From contig CAWBVZ010000007.1 of assembly GCA_963792385.1 (NCBI GenBank), forward strand, positions 1,302,001-1,366,000: 64,000 nt of DNA, given 5' to 3'. Below are positions 14,914-24,504 of the stretch, in pieces. The number at the start of each line of letters is the position of its first letter. Within the stretch, counting starts at the first letter, position 1. The position numbers were made by a program, and so were the translations under genes. Below the pieces are notes generated by a model that worked only from the letters and a program-made list of their open reading frames with translations, did no database searches and was not told the DNA's origin. The DNA comes from DASSUW01 sp963792385 (GTDB lineage: Bacteria; Actinomycetota; Thermoleophilia; Solirubrobacterales; Solirubrobacteraceae).

Positions 14914-15945
14914 TTACGCAGGCCCGGTCGACCCGCGCACGACAAGCTCCGGGGCCGGCGCCACGTACAGCGGCGGCTCCTCGCCGGCGATCGCGGCGAG
15001 CAGCGTCGCCGCCGCGACCTCGCCGAACTGCGCGTAGTCGATCCGCACGCTGGTGAGCGGCGGTGAGGCGAGCGCGGCGAGCGGCGAGTCGTCGAACCCG
15101 GTGATCGAGAGCTCCCCAGGGACCGCGACCCCGTGCGAGCGCGCGGCGGCGAGACCGGCGGCGGCGAGCAGGTCGCTGCCGTAGACGATCGCGGTCGGCC
15201 GGCGCTCGCCCGCCAGCAGCGAGACCGTCGCGGCCTCGCCGGACTCGGAGTGGGCGACCGGGCCGGGCTCGACGCCGGCCGCGACGAGCGTCGCCCGCCA
15301 CACGGCCAGCCGCGCCTGCACGTGCTCGTAGTGCGCCGGGCCGCCGACGAAGGCCACGTGGCGGTGCCCGAGCTCGAGCAGGTGCGCGACCACCTCCTCC
15401 ATCCCGCGCGCGTGCTCGGTCTCGACCGACGGGAACGGGCACGGGGACACCGGATGACCGGCGACGACGACCGGCAGGCCGGCCGCGGCAAGCGGCTCGA
15501 AGCGCGGATCGTCGAGCTCGACGTCGCAGAGCAGGAAGCCGTCCACGCGCCCCGCGGCGGCGAGCTGCTCGTAGGCGCCAACGTCGACCTGCTCGGCCAC
15601 GCGCAGCACGAGGTCGTGGTCGTGCTGCGCCAGCGTGCGCTCGATGCCCGCCAGGAAGCGCACGAAGAACGGGTCGACCTCGAGCTGGTCGACGGACCGC
15701 ACGAGCAGCAACCCGATCGCGCGCGCCCGCGCTTGGGTCAGAGCGCGCGCCGATGCGCTCGGTCGCCAGCCCAGCTCATCCGCCGCGTCGAGGATCCGCC
15801 GGCGCGTCGAGTCCGCCACCCCTGGCCGGTCGTTGACCGCGAACGACACCGCCGCCGACGAGACTCCCGCGCGTGCGGCGACGTCGTCAATCGTCGGCCG
15901 GCGCGTCCGTTCGAGTCGTGAATCAGATCGTTTGGCCGGGGGCAT
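14914..15945 (-). CDS. LacI-family sugar-responsive repressor
   Basis: 343 residues: the N-terminal LacI HTH and hinge (TIDDVAARAGVSSAAVSFAVN, partial) and a periplasmic-binding-protein-like sensor ending RIDYAQFGEVAAATLLAAI. ATG at 15945 is preferred over the TTG at 15966, which would run into the promoter region. It is divergent from the secreted glycosidase gene, with a perfect CTTAAGCGCTTAAG palindrome between them, so it very likely controls the alpha-glucan cluster (glycosidases, GH13 enzyme and perhaps the ABC transporter). Confidence 0.9.
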   Translation of the reverse strand: MPPAKRSDSRLERTRRPTIDDVAARAGVSSAAVSFAVNDRPGVADSTRRRILDAADELGWRPSASARALTQARARAIGLLLVRSVDQLEVDPFFVRFLAGIERTLAQHDHDLVLRVAEQVDVGAYEQLAAAGRVDGFLLCDVELDDPRFEPLAAAGLPVVVAGHPVSPCPFPSVETEHARGMEEVVAHLLELGHRHVAFVGGPAHYEHVQARLAVWRATLVAAGVEPGPVAHSESGEAATVSLLAGERRPTAIVYGSDLLAAAGLAAARSHGVAVPGELSITGFDDSPLAALASPPLTSVRIDYAQFGEVAAATLLAAIAGEEPPLYVAPAPELVVRGSTGPA

Positions 15946-15971
15946 GCAGGGGGTATCGTTCCACAACGGGA

Positions 15972-15985
15972 CTTAAGCGCTTAAG
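15972..15985. promoter_or_regulatory. LacI-type operator
   Basis: CTTAAGCGCTTAAG is a perfect 14-bp palindrome with the central CG step typical of LacI-family operators. It lies 27 bp from the lacI-type start and 25 bp from the GTG of the secreted glycosidase, so one repressor dimer could control both directions. Confidence 0.75.
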
Positions 15986-16009
15986 CAGACGAGTGGGAGG
16001 AGATCGGCT

Positions 16010-18568
16010 GTGAACGTCAAGCGAGCGGTCGCCGCCGGGGCAGTGCTGGCGGCCACGATGGGAGCGGGCGCGGCTCAGGCCGCCGCCCCAGAGCTGTCGA
16101 CCACCGATCAGCTCAAGGCGCGGCGCTACGTCGCCGCGGGAGACAACGCCTACGTCATGGGGTTCCAGGACGGCAGGTTCTACGCGCAGGGCTGGCACGT
16201 CACCGGCGAGATGGGCGGCGTGTGGTCGCAGCCGCTCAAGCTCGTCGATGGTGTCTGGTTCGGCATCGACGGCCAGTGGCTCGGGCCGGCGACGAAGTTC
16301 ACCAGTGGCTGGGGCTACACCCGGATGGAGTTCCCCGAGGCGTCGGGGCTGAAGGTCAGCCGGACCGACTTCGCGCCCGACGGCCGCCGTGCCGCGCTCT
16401 TCGGCCTGCGCCTGGAGAACCGCGGCGCCGCCAAGACCGTCAACGTGATGGTCGACGCGCACTCGGAGGTGATGTCGCACTACCCCTGGGCGTGGACGAC
16501 ACCCAACTCCGGTGACTTCAACCTCCCCGACACCGGCGCCTTCAGCGGCGGGGCGCTCGAGTTCCACGACACCGGGACGCCGCATCCCAACGCCGGCGCA
16601 CACGACTGGGTGGCGCTCGTCGGCTCGAACGCGAGGCCGGACGGCGGCGAGGCAGGCCCGGGCCACTGGGGCTCGCAGGCGGCGCCCGTCATCTGCACCG
16701 CCGAGAGCCAGTTCTACTGTGACGAGGGCCCGTTCGGTAAGGGCACCGGCGGTCAGCTGCGGTACCGGCTGACGATCCCGAAGCACGGCGACCGAACCCT
16801 GTGGGTCGCGGCAGCCGGCTCGGACAAGGGCACGGCGGCGGCGCGCGCCGAGCTCGATGCCGCTCTGGACAACCCGGCGCGCGCGCTCGCGGCGAAGATC
16901 GCGTCCCGCGAGCGCCTGGCGCGCAACACGCGGCTGTCGCTGCCGGGCGACCGGCAGCTTGCCGCGGGCATCGAGTGGGGCAAGCAGAACATCGCCGACC
17001 TCACCCAGCGCGCGGACGACCTGCGCATCCGCAACGTCAACGAGGGCAAGGACTACCCGCCGGCGATCGGCACCGTGCCGCACGCCCGCTGGATCGGAGC
17101 GGGCTACCCGGATTACCCGTGGATCTTCGCCACGGACGCCGAGTACACCGCGTTCGCGTCGGTGACGGTCGGCCAGTTCGAAGCCATCAAGGACCACGCG
17201 AGGGCTCTGCGTGACGTCTCGGTGATCCTGAACGGCGATTCGGGCAAGGTGGCCCACGAGATCGTCGGCGACGGCTCCGTGTACTACGGCAGCCTCGACA
17301 ACCCGGGCAACACGGACGAGACGGCGAAGTTCCCGAGCCTCGTCGCGCTCATCTGGCGCTGGACCGGCGACGACCGATTCCGGGACGACCTCTATCCCTT
17401 CGCCGTGCGCAACATGCACTACATCACCGAGAAGCTCGACGCCGACGACGACGGCTGGCCCGAGGGTCTCGGCAACGTCGAGCGCGCCGGCATGGGCGAG
17501 GAGAAGCTCGACAACACCGTCTACACGATCCGCGGGCTGTACGACCTCGCCGACCTGGCGCGGGCCAAGCACGACGACGCCACGGCGGCGTGGGCCCGAA
17601 GCCACGCGCGGGACATGCAGCAGCGCTTCGAGGCGGCGTGGTGGTACACGCCCGCGGCGCAGTACGCCGACTCGCTCGACGACCCCGGGGATGTGCAGGT
17701 CTTCCAGAAGCACTGGATCGGCTCGACGCCGATGGAGGCAGAGCTGACGCGCGACGGCCGGGCGGATCCCGGGCTGGCGAGCCGCGAGCACGGCACCGCC
17801 GCGCTGATCGGCCGCGAGGACCCGTGCTACTCCGGTGAGCGGCCGTACAACCGCGGCCTCTTCCACACCGGCTGCGGTGGCGGACCGACGGGCGCGGGCG
17901 AGCGGTCGATCTTCGGGCTGAACACCGCGATCCAGGCCGTCGGCGAAGGCAACTACGGGCGGCTCGGAGCCGGTCAGCAGAAGCGGTACACCGACGCCGA
18001 GGTCGAGCCGATGTTCGGCGAGCCGTACAGCGGCGGGGACGAGGTGCACCACACGCCCGGGACTCCGGACGAGCAGCCCGGGGCCTCGCCGGAGATCTTC
18101 CCGTCGCCGGACTTCGACGCCGCAGGCCCGCGCGACGCGAACATGGAGCGTTGCACGCGCTGCCGCTCGATGGTCATGCAGGCGTGGAACCAGTACGGGA
18201 CCATGTGGCCAGTCGTGCACCAGCAGCTCGGCGTGCGCCCGGACCTTGGCCGCGACCTCCTGACGGTCGTGCCGCAGCTGCCGTCGGCCGCCCCGATCGC
18301 CGGCGAGGACATCCGGCTCGGCGACGGCCGGCTCGACCTGATCCGCGCCGCGCGCGAGGGCAACCGCTACGTGACGAAGGTCGACGCGTCGCACGCGCCG
18401 ATCAAGCGGCTGCTGATCGGGCACACGCTGCCGGGCGACGCAAAGGTGACCGGCGTGCGGCTCGATGGGCGCCGGGCCGACTGGGACGCCCGCCGCACGA
18501 ACCGCGGGCTGGAGGTCACAGTCAAGGCCGGCCGCGGCGAGCACGAACTGGTGGTCAGCGCGGGCTGA
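16010..18568 (+). CDS. Secreted six-hairpin glycoside hydrolase
   Basis: 852 residues with a signal peptide (VAAGAVLAATMGAGAAQA then AAPE). The N-terminal third (to about residue 270) is a beta-sandwich. The rest resembles the (alpha/alpha)6 barrel of GH15-like or debranching-type enzymes, with conserved-looking RWIGAGYPDYPWIFATDAEYT, DDDGWPEGLGNVERAGMG, and a C-terminal SMVMQAWNQYGTMWPVVHQQ. I cannot name the GH family. GTG at 16010 has a good ribosome site (GGGAGGAG). It probably starts extracellular breakdown of an oligosaccharide. Its 3' end overlaps the convergent glycosidase gene by 14 bp. Confidence 0.75.
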   Translation: MNVKRAVAAGAVLAATMGAGAAQAAAPELSTTDQLKARRYVAAGDNAYVMGFQDGRFYAQGWHVTGEMGGVWSQPLKLVDGVWFGIDGQWLGPATKFTSGWGYTRMEFPEASGLKVSRTDFAPDGRRAALFGLRLENRGAAKTVNVMVDAHSEVMSHYPWAWTTPNSGDFNLPDTGAFSGGALEFHDTGTPHPNAGAHDWVALVGSNARPDGGEAGPGHWGSQAAPVICTAESQFYCDEGPFGKGTGGQLRYRLTIPKHGDRTLWVAAAGSDKGTAAARAELDAALDNPARALAAKIASRERLARNTRLSLPGDRQLAAGIEWGKQNIADLTQRADDLRIRNVNEGKDYPPAIGTVPHARWIGAGYPDYPWIFATDAEYTAFASVTVGQFEAIKDHARALRDVSVILNGDSGKVAHEIVGDGSVYYGSLDNPGNTDETAKFPSLVALIWRWTGDDRFRDDLYPFAVRNMHYITEKLDADDDGWPEGLGNVERAGMGEEKLDNTVYTIRGLYDLADLARAKHDDATAAWARSHARDMQQRFEAAWWYTPAAQYADSLDDPGDVQVFQKHWIGSTPMEAELTRDGRADPGLASREHGTAALIGREDPCYSGERPYNRGLFHTGCGGGPTGAGERSIFGLNTAIQAVGEGNYGRLGAGQQKRYTDAEVEPMFGEPYSGGDEVHHTPGTPDEQPGASPEIFPSPDFDAAGPRDANMERCTRCRSMVMQAWNQYGTMWPVVHQQLGVRPDLGRDLLTVVPQLPSAAPIAGEDIRLGDGRLDLIRAAREGNRYVTKVDASHAPIKRLLIGHTLPGDAKVTGVRLDGRRADWDARRTNRGLEVTVKAGRGEHELVVSAG

Positions 18569-19718
18569 GACCGTCCCAGTCGTTCTCGAACGCCCAGCGC
18601 GCGCCGACCGTCCAGGCCTGAACGCGATTGGAGAGGGCAACCGGTTCGACCGCTCCCCCCCGAGCTACCGCATACAGCTCGGGGGAGCGGCCGAGCTGGT
18701 CGAGCGCGGCCAGCACGCCGCTGCGGACGCGCTCGGCCTCGGCGTGCCGGCCGGCGCGGCGCAGGCCGCCCCAGCCGAGCCACGAGTCGAACGGCCACAC
18801 CGCGCCGCGGTGGTAGTGGTGCGGGCCGAACACCGGTGAGTCCGACGACAGCGTGCGCAGGCCGAAGTCGGTGAGGATGTCGGGGGAGCACAGGCGCTCG
18901 GCGGCGGCGTCGCGCGCGTCGTGGTCGAGCGCGCCCGCCCACAGCAGCCAGCCGAGCTGCGAGCCGGCGCCGGGCACCGGCCGGTCGCCGGCCTCGATCG
19001 CCATCACGTCCGGCGTCAGCACTTCCGACAGTCGTGCGCGCACCGCGCGCGCCTTGTCCTCCCAGCCGCCGTCCGGGTCGAGCCCGGTCAGCGCCTGCAG
19101 CGCCGCGTGGGCGACGGCCTGCGAGTCCACATCGGCGAGCGGCGCGTCCGGCGCGGTGCCGTCGGGCCGCAGGATCCCGCCGCCGTAGGAGGCGGTCGGA
19201 TCGGACGTGTCGCGCCACCCCTGCTGCATCAGCGCCGGCCAGTCGCCCGGCACGTGCCGGACGAGGCCGCCGCCGCGCTCCAGCGCCCGGTCGAGCCAGC
19301 CCGCAGCCGCCCTCCACGCGGGCTCGAGCTCGCCGGCCAGCCCGGCCGCGCCCGCGTTCGCCATCAGGACCAGGAACCACGAGGTCGCGTCGGCGGTGCC
19401 GTAGTAGGCGAACTCGCCGTGGTCGGGCCAGCCGAGGTCGAGGAACCCCTGCGGTGCCCGGTCGCGGAACTCGTGCCCGATCTTGCCCGGCTCCTCGCAC
19501 GTGCCGGGAACCTCACGCGTGCCCTGGCGCGCCGCCAGCGCACGCAGCGTGGCCTCGACCACGCCTGGTGCTTCCGGGGCCACCTGGAGCGAGCAGATCA
19601 GCGAGTCGCGCCCGAACAGCGCGTTGAAGCGCCCCGGATCGCCCGCCTCGACCGGCGGGGTCGACGCGTACGGCCAGCCCTCGTCCGAGAGCAGCGGCTC
19701 GAGCCCCTCAACCGACAT
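18555..19718 (-). CDS. Debranching-type (amylo-alpha-1,6-glucosidase-like) glycosidase
   Basis: 387 residues with no signal peptide, so cytoplasmic. The motif NALFGRDSLICSLQV near residue 32 is characteristic of the glycogen-debranching amylo-alpha-1,6-glucosidase group, and GPHHYHRGAVWPFDSWLGWGG near residue 297 is the matching late barrel motif. It lacks the N-terminal domain of full debranching enzymes, so it is a short form. It overlaps the upstream GH13 gene by 11 bp on the same strand: the two are co-transcribed and would complete oligosaccharide breakdown inside the cell. Confidence 0.8.
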   Translation of the reverse strand: MSVEGLEPLLSDEGWPYASTPPVEAGDPGRFNALFGRDSLICSLQVAPEAPGVVEATLRALAARQGTREVPGTCEEPGKIGHEFRDRAPQGFLDLGWPDHGEFAYYGTADATSWFLVLMANAGAAGLAGELEPAWRAAAGWLDRALERGGGLVRHVPGDWPALMQQGWRDTSDPTASYGGGILRPDGTAPDAPLADVDSQAVAHAALQALTGLDPDGGWEDKARAVRARLSEVLTPDVMAIEAGDRPVPGAGSQLGWLLWAGALDHDARDAAAERLCSPDILTDFGLRTLSSDSPVFGPHHYHRGAVWPFDSWLGWGGLRRAGRHAEAERVRSGVLAALDQLGRSPELYAVARGGAVEPVALSNRVQAWTVGARWAFENDWDGLSPR

Positions 19719-21255
19719 CGATCACAGCACCGCTCCACGGCGCGAGCGCGAGCGCGCCGTCGACGCGCTCGCCATCACGTGCGCGGTCGGTGGCGACGAG
19801 GATGGAACCGCTGAGCCCCTCGACCGTGACCGGCGTGTCCGAGAGGTTCAGCGCCACCGCTGTGCCGTCGCCGCGCCGCCATGCCCACGCGCCGTCCGGT
19901 GCCGGCAGCGTCGCGTAGGCGCCGCTGTGGAGGTCGGGGCGGTCGCGGCGGAGGGCGATCAGGTCGCGCACGAGGTTGAGCACCGAGCCGGCGTCGGCGC
20001 GCTGGTCGGCGACGTTGTGGGCGCCGGCGTCGCCGAGCGGCAGCCACGTGTCAGCGGCGTCCGTGAAGCCGGCGCCGGGGCCGCTCGTCCACTGCATCGG
20101 CGTGCGACAGCCGTCGCGCCCCTCCGGCACCGGGTCGAGCACGCGGTCCGGCGGGATCTCCACGTCGGGCATCCCGATCTCGTCGCCGTAGTACAGGAAC
20201 GGCGTGCCGCGCAGCGTGAGCAGCATCAGCAGCGCCGCGCGCGTCTTGGCCTCGTCGCCGCCGGCCCAGCGCGTGACGAACCGCCCGGCGTCGTGGTTGG
20301 AGCCGGTGTAAACCGGCCACGACGCCTCCGGTAGGCCGGCCTCCACGCCCTCGACGATGGTGCGCAGCTGATCGGCGTCGAGGTCCGCGTGCACGAACAG
20401 GAAGTTGAACGCCATGTGCAGCTCGTCCTCGCCCGCGCCGTAGAACGGGAACAACTGGGCGAGCTCGAGCACGTAGGTCTCCCCCACCAGGATCCGGTCC
20501 GGGTTCGCCACGCTCCGCCACCGGCGCAGGACGTCGTGCACCTCGGGGCGGTTCATCGAGTAGACGTGCCGCCAGCCCCACTCCTGGATCTTCGGATGGT
20601 CGTCCGGGCCGGCCGGCGGATCGTCGCGCAGCTCGCGGTCCTTGATGATCGCGTGGCAGACGTCGATCCGGAAGCCGGCGACACCGCGCTCGAACCAGAA
20701 GCGCAGGATGTCGTCGAACTCCTCGCGCACCTCGTCGCTCCACCAGTTGAGGTCCGGCTGCGCGGGCAGGAAGTTGTGCAGGTAGTACTGGCCCGAGCGC
20801 TCGTCGAACGTCCACGCGGGGCCGCCGAACGTGGACTGCCAGTTGTTCGGCAGCGACCCGTCCGGCTTCGGGTCGGCCCAGACGTAGTAGTCGCGGTAGC
20901 GCGCGTCGGGGCCGGTCAGCGCGTCCTGGAACCACGCATGCTGGTCGCTGGAGTGGTTGGGGACGAGGTCGAGAAGCACGCGAAGTCCGCGCTTGCCCGC
21001 CTCGGCGATCATCTCCTCGAGGTCGCCCAACGTACCCAGTGCAGGATGGACCCCGCGATAGTCGGCCACGTCATAGCCCCAGTCGGCGTTGGGCGACGGC
21101 ATCGTGGGGTTCAGCCAGATGCCGTCCACGCCCAGCCACTCGAGGTGATCGAGATGATCGATCACGCCTCGGAGATCGCCGACGCCGTCGCCGTCGGAGT
21201 CCGCGAAGGAGCGCGGATAGATCTGGTACAGGACGCCGTTTCGCCACCAGGACAT
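19708..21255 (-). CDS. GH13 alpha-glucosidase (oligo-1,6-glucosidase/trehalose-type)
   Basis: 515 residues of the GH13 oligosaccharide-hydrolase group. The conserved regions are DLVPNHS (I), GFRIDVCHAI with the Asp nucleophile near residue 200 (II), VGETY with the acid Glu (III), and SNHDAGR (IV). The N-terminus WWRNGVLYQIYPRSFADSDGDGVGDL is standard and fixes the start at 21255. Substrate is probably a short alpha-glucoside imported by the adjacent ABC transporter. It is divergent from the transporter operon. Confidence 0.92.
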   Translation of the reverse strand: MSWWRNGVLYQIYPRSFADSDGDGVGDLRGVIDHLDHLEWLGVDGIWLNPTMPSPNADWGYDVADYRGVHPALGTLGDLEEMIAEAGKRGLRVLLDLVPNHSSDQHAWFQDALTGPDARYRDYYVWADPKPDGSLPNNWQSTFGGPAWTFDERSGQYYLHNFLPAQPDLNWWSDEVREEFDDILRFWFERGVAGFRIDVCHAIIKDRELRDDPPAGPDDHPKIQEWGWRHVYSMNRPEVHDVLRRWRSVANPDRILVGETYVLELAQLFPFYGAGEDELHMAFNFLFVHADLDADQLRTIVEGVEAGLPEASWPVYTGSNHDAGRFVTRWAGGDEAKTRAALLMLLTLRGTPFLYYGDEIGMPDVEIPPDRVLDPVPEGRDGCRTPMQWTSGPGAGFTDAADTWLPLGDAGAHNVADQRADAGSVLNLVRDLIALRRDRPDLHSGAYATLPAPDGAWAWRRGDGTAVALNLSDTPVTVEGLSGSILVATDRARDGERVDGALALAPWSGAVIDVG

Positions 21256-21376
21256 GGCGGCGCAGGATACGGAGGACGGGCGCACCTCGCAGATAGCCCG
21301 AGCGCCCGGGCCACTACGCATTCCGGGGCCGCACCGGGTACGTTCCTCACCACACCATCGGACAGAGGGGGAGCTC

Positions 21377-22675
21377 GTGTCCAAGAGACTTGTATTCCTG
21401 CTGTGCGCCGCACTCGCATGTGCGGTTCTAGTCGCCGCGTGCGGCGATGACTCGGACTCGGCCGGCGGCGCCGGCACCGAGGAGACCGGTAGCACCGAAG
21501 GCGTGAAGGCCGTCGACCCGGCGTCGATGGACGGCGCCAAGGGGGAAGTCACCTACTGCTCCGGCAAGGACACCTCGGGTGACCTCAAGGAGACCATCGC
21601 CGAGTTCAACACGGCGAACCCCGACCTCCAGGTCAAGCTCGTCGAGTTCCCGGAGGACGCCCAGCAGCAGCACGACCAGTTCGTGCAGCGGCAGAAGGCG
21701 AAGTCCGGAGACTGCGACGCGTTCGAGGAGGACGTCGTCTGGACTGCGGAGTTCGCGTCCCAGAAGTGGCTGATGGACATGTCGGACTACATCGAGACGC
21801 GCGACGACTTCGTCCCGTCGACGCTCGAGACGGTCACGTTCGACGGCAAGGTCTTCGGCGCCCCGCGTGCCTCCGACGCCGGCATGATGTACTACCGCAC
21901 CGACCAGGTGAAGGAGTTTCCCGCCACGTGGCAGGAGCTCTACAGCGAGGCCGCGAAGGGCGATGGCCTCGTGTACCAGGGCTCGGCCTACGAGGGCCTG
22001 ACGGTGGACTTCCTCGAGTATGCGTTTGCGGCCGGCGGCTCCGTGATCTCCGAGGACGGAAAGAAGTCGACGATCAACTCGGAGGAGAACATCGGGGCCC
22101 TGAAGTTCATGGTCGACGGCATCAAGGACGGCGCTGCGCCCAAGGCCGTGACGACGATGACCGAGGAGCCGGCCCGCCGCGCCTGGGAGGCCGGCAAGGC
22201 GACGTTCATGCGCAACTGGTCGTACTGCTACGCGCTCTCGCAGAAGGCACCGAAGGTCAAGGGCAAGTTCGCCGTCGCGCCGTACCCGGAGTACGAGGGC
22301 GGCGGCAAGGCGGCGGTCCTCGGCGGCCACAACATGGTCATCTCGGTCTACTCGAAGAACCCGGGCGGAGCCCTGAAGTTCATCGACTACGCGACCAGCC
22401 CGGAGCGGATCGCCAAGAACGCCTCCAAGTACTCCAAGACCCCGACGATCACGGCCGCGTTCGACGACCCGGCGGTCAAGAAGGCGATGCCGTTCGCCGC
22501 GGCGCTGAAGGAGGGCGTCGAGAACGCCAAGTCGCGTCCGGTGTCTCCGGTCTACCCGCAGATCTCGGAGGCGATCTTCAAGAACGTCAACGCGGCGCTG
22601 TCGGGCTCGACCTCTCCCGAGGATGCGCTCAAGCAGGCCGATACCGACATCAACAACGCGTTGGCCACCTTCTAG
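21377..22675 (+). CDS. Sugar ABC transporter substrate-binding lipoprotein
   Basis: 432 residues; a lipoprotein signal peptide ending in the lipobox VAAC then GDDSD. The rest is a type-I (MalE-like) extracellular solute-binding protein, with FEEDVVWTAEFASQKWLMDM and MRNWSYCYALSQKAP matching the sugar-binding cleft region of trehalose/maltose-type members. GTG at 21377 was chosen over upstream starts because AGAGGGGGAG lies just before it and the lipobox is then at normal distance. First gene of the transporter operon; no ATPase is encoded here, so a shared MsiK-like ATPase elsewhere is expected. Confidence 0.92.
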   Translation: MSKRLVFLLCAALACAVLVAACGDDSDSAGGAGTEETGSTEGVKAVDPASMDGAKGEVTYCSGKDTSGDLKETIAEFNTANPDLQVKLVEFPEDAQQQHDQFVQRQKAKSGDCDAFEEDVVWTAEFASQKWLMDMSDYIETRDDFVPSTLETVTFDGKVFGAPRASDAGMMYYRTDQVKEFPATWQELYSEAAKGDGLVYQGSAYEGLTVDFLEYAFAAGGSVISEDGKKSTINSEENIGALKFMVDGIKDGAAPKAVTTMTEEPARRAWEAGKATFMRNWSYCYALSQKAPKVKGKFAVAPYPEYEGGGKAAVLGGHNMVISVYSKNPGGALKFIDYATSPERIAKNASKYSKTPTITAAFDDPAVKKAMPFAAALKEGVENAKSRPVSPVYPQISEAIFKNVNAALSGSTSPEDALKQADTDINNALATF

Positions 22676-22684
22676 GAGCCGACG

Positions 22685-23599
22685 TTGGAAGCCGCCTCCA
22701 TCAAGGCCGGCACGCCCACGGGGCGGCGCTCTCGAGGAACCTCGGAGCGCCGCCTCGCGGCGTACATGGTCTCGCCGTCGCTGCTGCTGATCGCGCTCGT
22801 GGCGGCCTACCCGATCGCCTACGCGGTCTGGCTGTCTCTCCACGAGTACAGCGTCCGCGTCGCCGGGCTGTCCCGCTGGGCCGGCTTCGGCAACTACTCG
22901 AAGGCGCTCCAGGACCCCGAGTTCTGGGATGCCGTGCGGAACACCTTCGTCTTCACTGCGGGTTCGGTGATATTCGAGGTCATCATCGGGATGGGGATGG
23001 CGCTGGCGATGCACAGCGCGTTCCGCGGCCAAGGCCTGCTGCGCACGGTGGTGCTCGTGCCGTGGGCGGTCCTGACCGTCGTCACCGCGATGATGTGGCG
23101 GACGATCTTCGACCCCACGCTCGGCCTCGTGAACTCGGTGCTGGGCACCGACATCGTGTGGCTCGGCGAGTCACCCCAGGCGATGATCGTGATGATCATC
23201 GCCGACGTCTGGAAGACGGCGCCGTTCATGGCGTTGCTCCTGCTCGCCGGGTTGCAGGTGATACCCGGTGAGATCTACGAGGCGGCGAAGGTCGACGGAG
23301 CCACGATGTGGCAGCGGTTCAGCAAGATCACGCTGCCGCTGCTGATGCCGGCGCTGCTCGTCGCGCTGATCTTCCGCACGCTCGACGCGCTGCGGATCTT
23401 CGACCTGCCGTTCGTGCTGACCAAGGGCACGCACGGCACCAACACGCTGTCGCTCGAGGCGTATCAGACGTTCACAGCGAACAACATCATCGGGTTGGGC
23501 GCCGCCTTGGCGGTACTCACGTTCCTGATCGTGATGGCCGTCTCGTTCCTGTACATCAGGTTCGTCGGCGGCAACATCCGCGGCCTGGCGGAGGAGTGA
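22685..23599 (+). CDS. Sugar ABC transporter permease (MalF-type)
   Basis: 304 residues with six predicted membrane spans beginning at YMVSPSLLLIALVAAYPIAY. The EAA loop that docks the ATPase is present as IYEAAKVDGATMWQRFSKITLP near residue 200. It starts with TTG nine bases after the stop of the binding protein and pairs with the following permease gene. Confidence 0.92.
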   Translation: MEAASIKAGTPTGRRSRGTSERRLAAYMVSPSLLLIALVAAYPIAYAVWLSLHEYSVRVAGLSRWAGFGNYSKALQDPEFWDAVRNTFVFTAGSVIFEVIIGMGMALAMHSAFRGQGLLRTVVLVPWAVLTVVTAMMWRTIFDPTLGLVNSVLGTDIVWLGESPQAMIVMIIADVWKTAPFMALLLLAGLQVIPGEIYEAAKVDGATMWQRFSKITLPLLMPALLVALIFRTLDALRIFDLPFVLTKGTHGTNTLSLEAYQTFTANNIIGLGAALAVLTFLIVMAVSFLYIRFVGGNIRGLAEE

Positions 23600-23601
23600 C
23601 G

Positions 23602-24504
23602 ATGGCTACCCCAGCAATCGGAGCAACCGAGCCCGCCGCGACCGTCACCCCGAGCACGGCGAAGAAGCAGAAGGCGCCGGCAGGGCCGAAACCGCCGTGG
23701 TGGCTGTGGGTGTCGATCGCAGCGATCGTCATCTTCTGCCTGGCGCCGTTCTACTGGCTGGTCAACGTCTCGCTCAAGACCGGGCCTGACCTGTCGGGGT
23801 CGGCGATCGTGCCGCCGAACCCGACGCTCAGCAACTACCAGTCGGTCCTCCAGGACGACGACTTCATCCACGCACTGCTCAACAGCGCGATCGTGAGCCT
23901 GACCACCACGTTCCTGGCGCTGATCGTGGGCTCGTTCTGCGCCTACGCGCTCGCGCGGCTGAGGTTCCCGCTGAAGTTCGCGCTGCTGGCGCTGGTCCTG
24001 TCGATCACGACGTTCCCGCCGATCGCCATCGCGACGCCGGTGTTCAAGCTGTGGTCGGACATCGGGCTGTTCAACACGCTGCCGGGCCTGATCATCCCGT
24101 ACCTGACGTTCGCCCTCCCGTTGGCGATCTACATCCTCGTGTCGTTCTTCAAGGAGATACCGAAGGACCTCGAGGAGGCGGCGCTGGTCGATGGCGCGAC
24201 GCGCTTCCAGGCGTTCTACAAGATCGTGATCCCGCTGGCGGCCCCAGGGCTCGCAACAGCCGGGATCCTGACCTTCATCGCCGCCTGGAACGAGTTCCTG
24301 TTCGCCGTCACGCTGACGTCGACCCCGAAGGCCCGCACGGTGCCGGCGGCGATCGCGTTCTTCACCGGCTCGACTGAGTTCGAGGAGCCGTTGGGGACGA
24401 TCAGCGCAGCGTCGGTGCTCATCTCGATCCCGTTGATCCTGCTCGTGTTGCTGTTCCAGAAGCGGATCGTGGCGGGCTTGACGGCCGGAGCCGTCAAGGG
24501 CTGA
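23602..24504 (+). CDS. Sugar ABC transporter permease (MalG-type)
   Basis: 300 residues, six spans, preceded by a hydrophilic N-terminal tail of about 30 residues. The EAA loop reads LEEAALVDGATRFQAFYKI. The ATG at 23602 lies 2 bp after the previous stop. Its TGA shares a base with the ATG of the His-rich small membrane protein (TGATG), so that protein is translationally coupled to the transporter. Confidence 0.92.
   Translation: MATPAIGATEPAATVTPSTAKKQKAPAGPKPPWWLWVSIAAIVIFCLAPFYWLVNVSLKTGPDLSGSAIVPPNPTLSNYQSVLQDDDFIHALLNSAIVSLTTTFLALIVGSFCAYALARLRFPLKFALLALVLSITTFPPIAIATPVFKLWSDIGLFNTLPGLIIPYLTFALPLAIYILVSFFKEIPKDLEEAALVDGATRFQAFYKIVIPLAAPGLATAGILTFIAAWNEFLFAVTLTSTPKARTVPAAIAFFTGSTEFEEPLGTISAASVLISIPLILLVLLFQKRIVAGLTAGAVKG

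Noticed and set aside
15923..18640. 905-codon open frame antisense to the secreted glycosidase
   Set aside because: Arg/Val/Gly-rich sequence without domain motifs; a by-product of high GC opposite a real gene.
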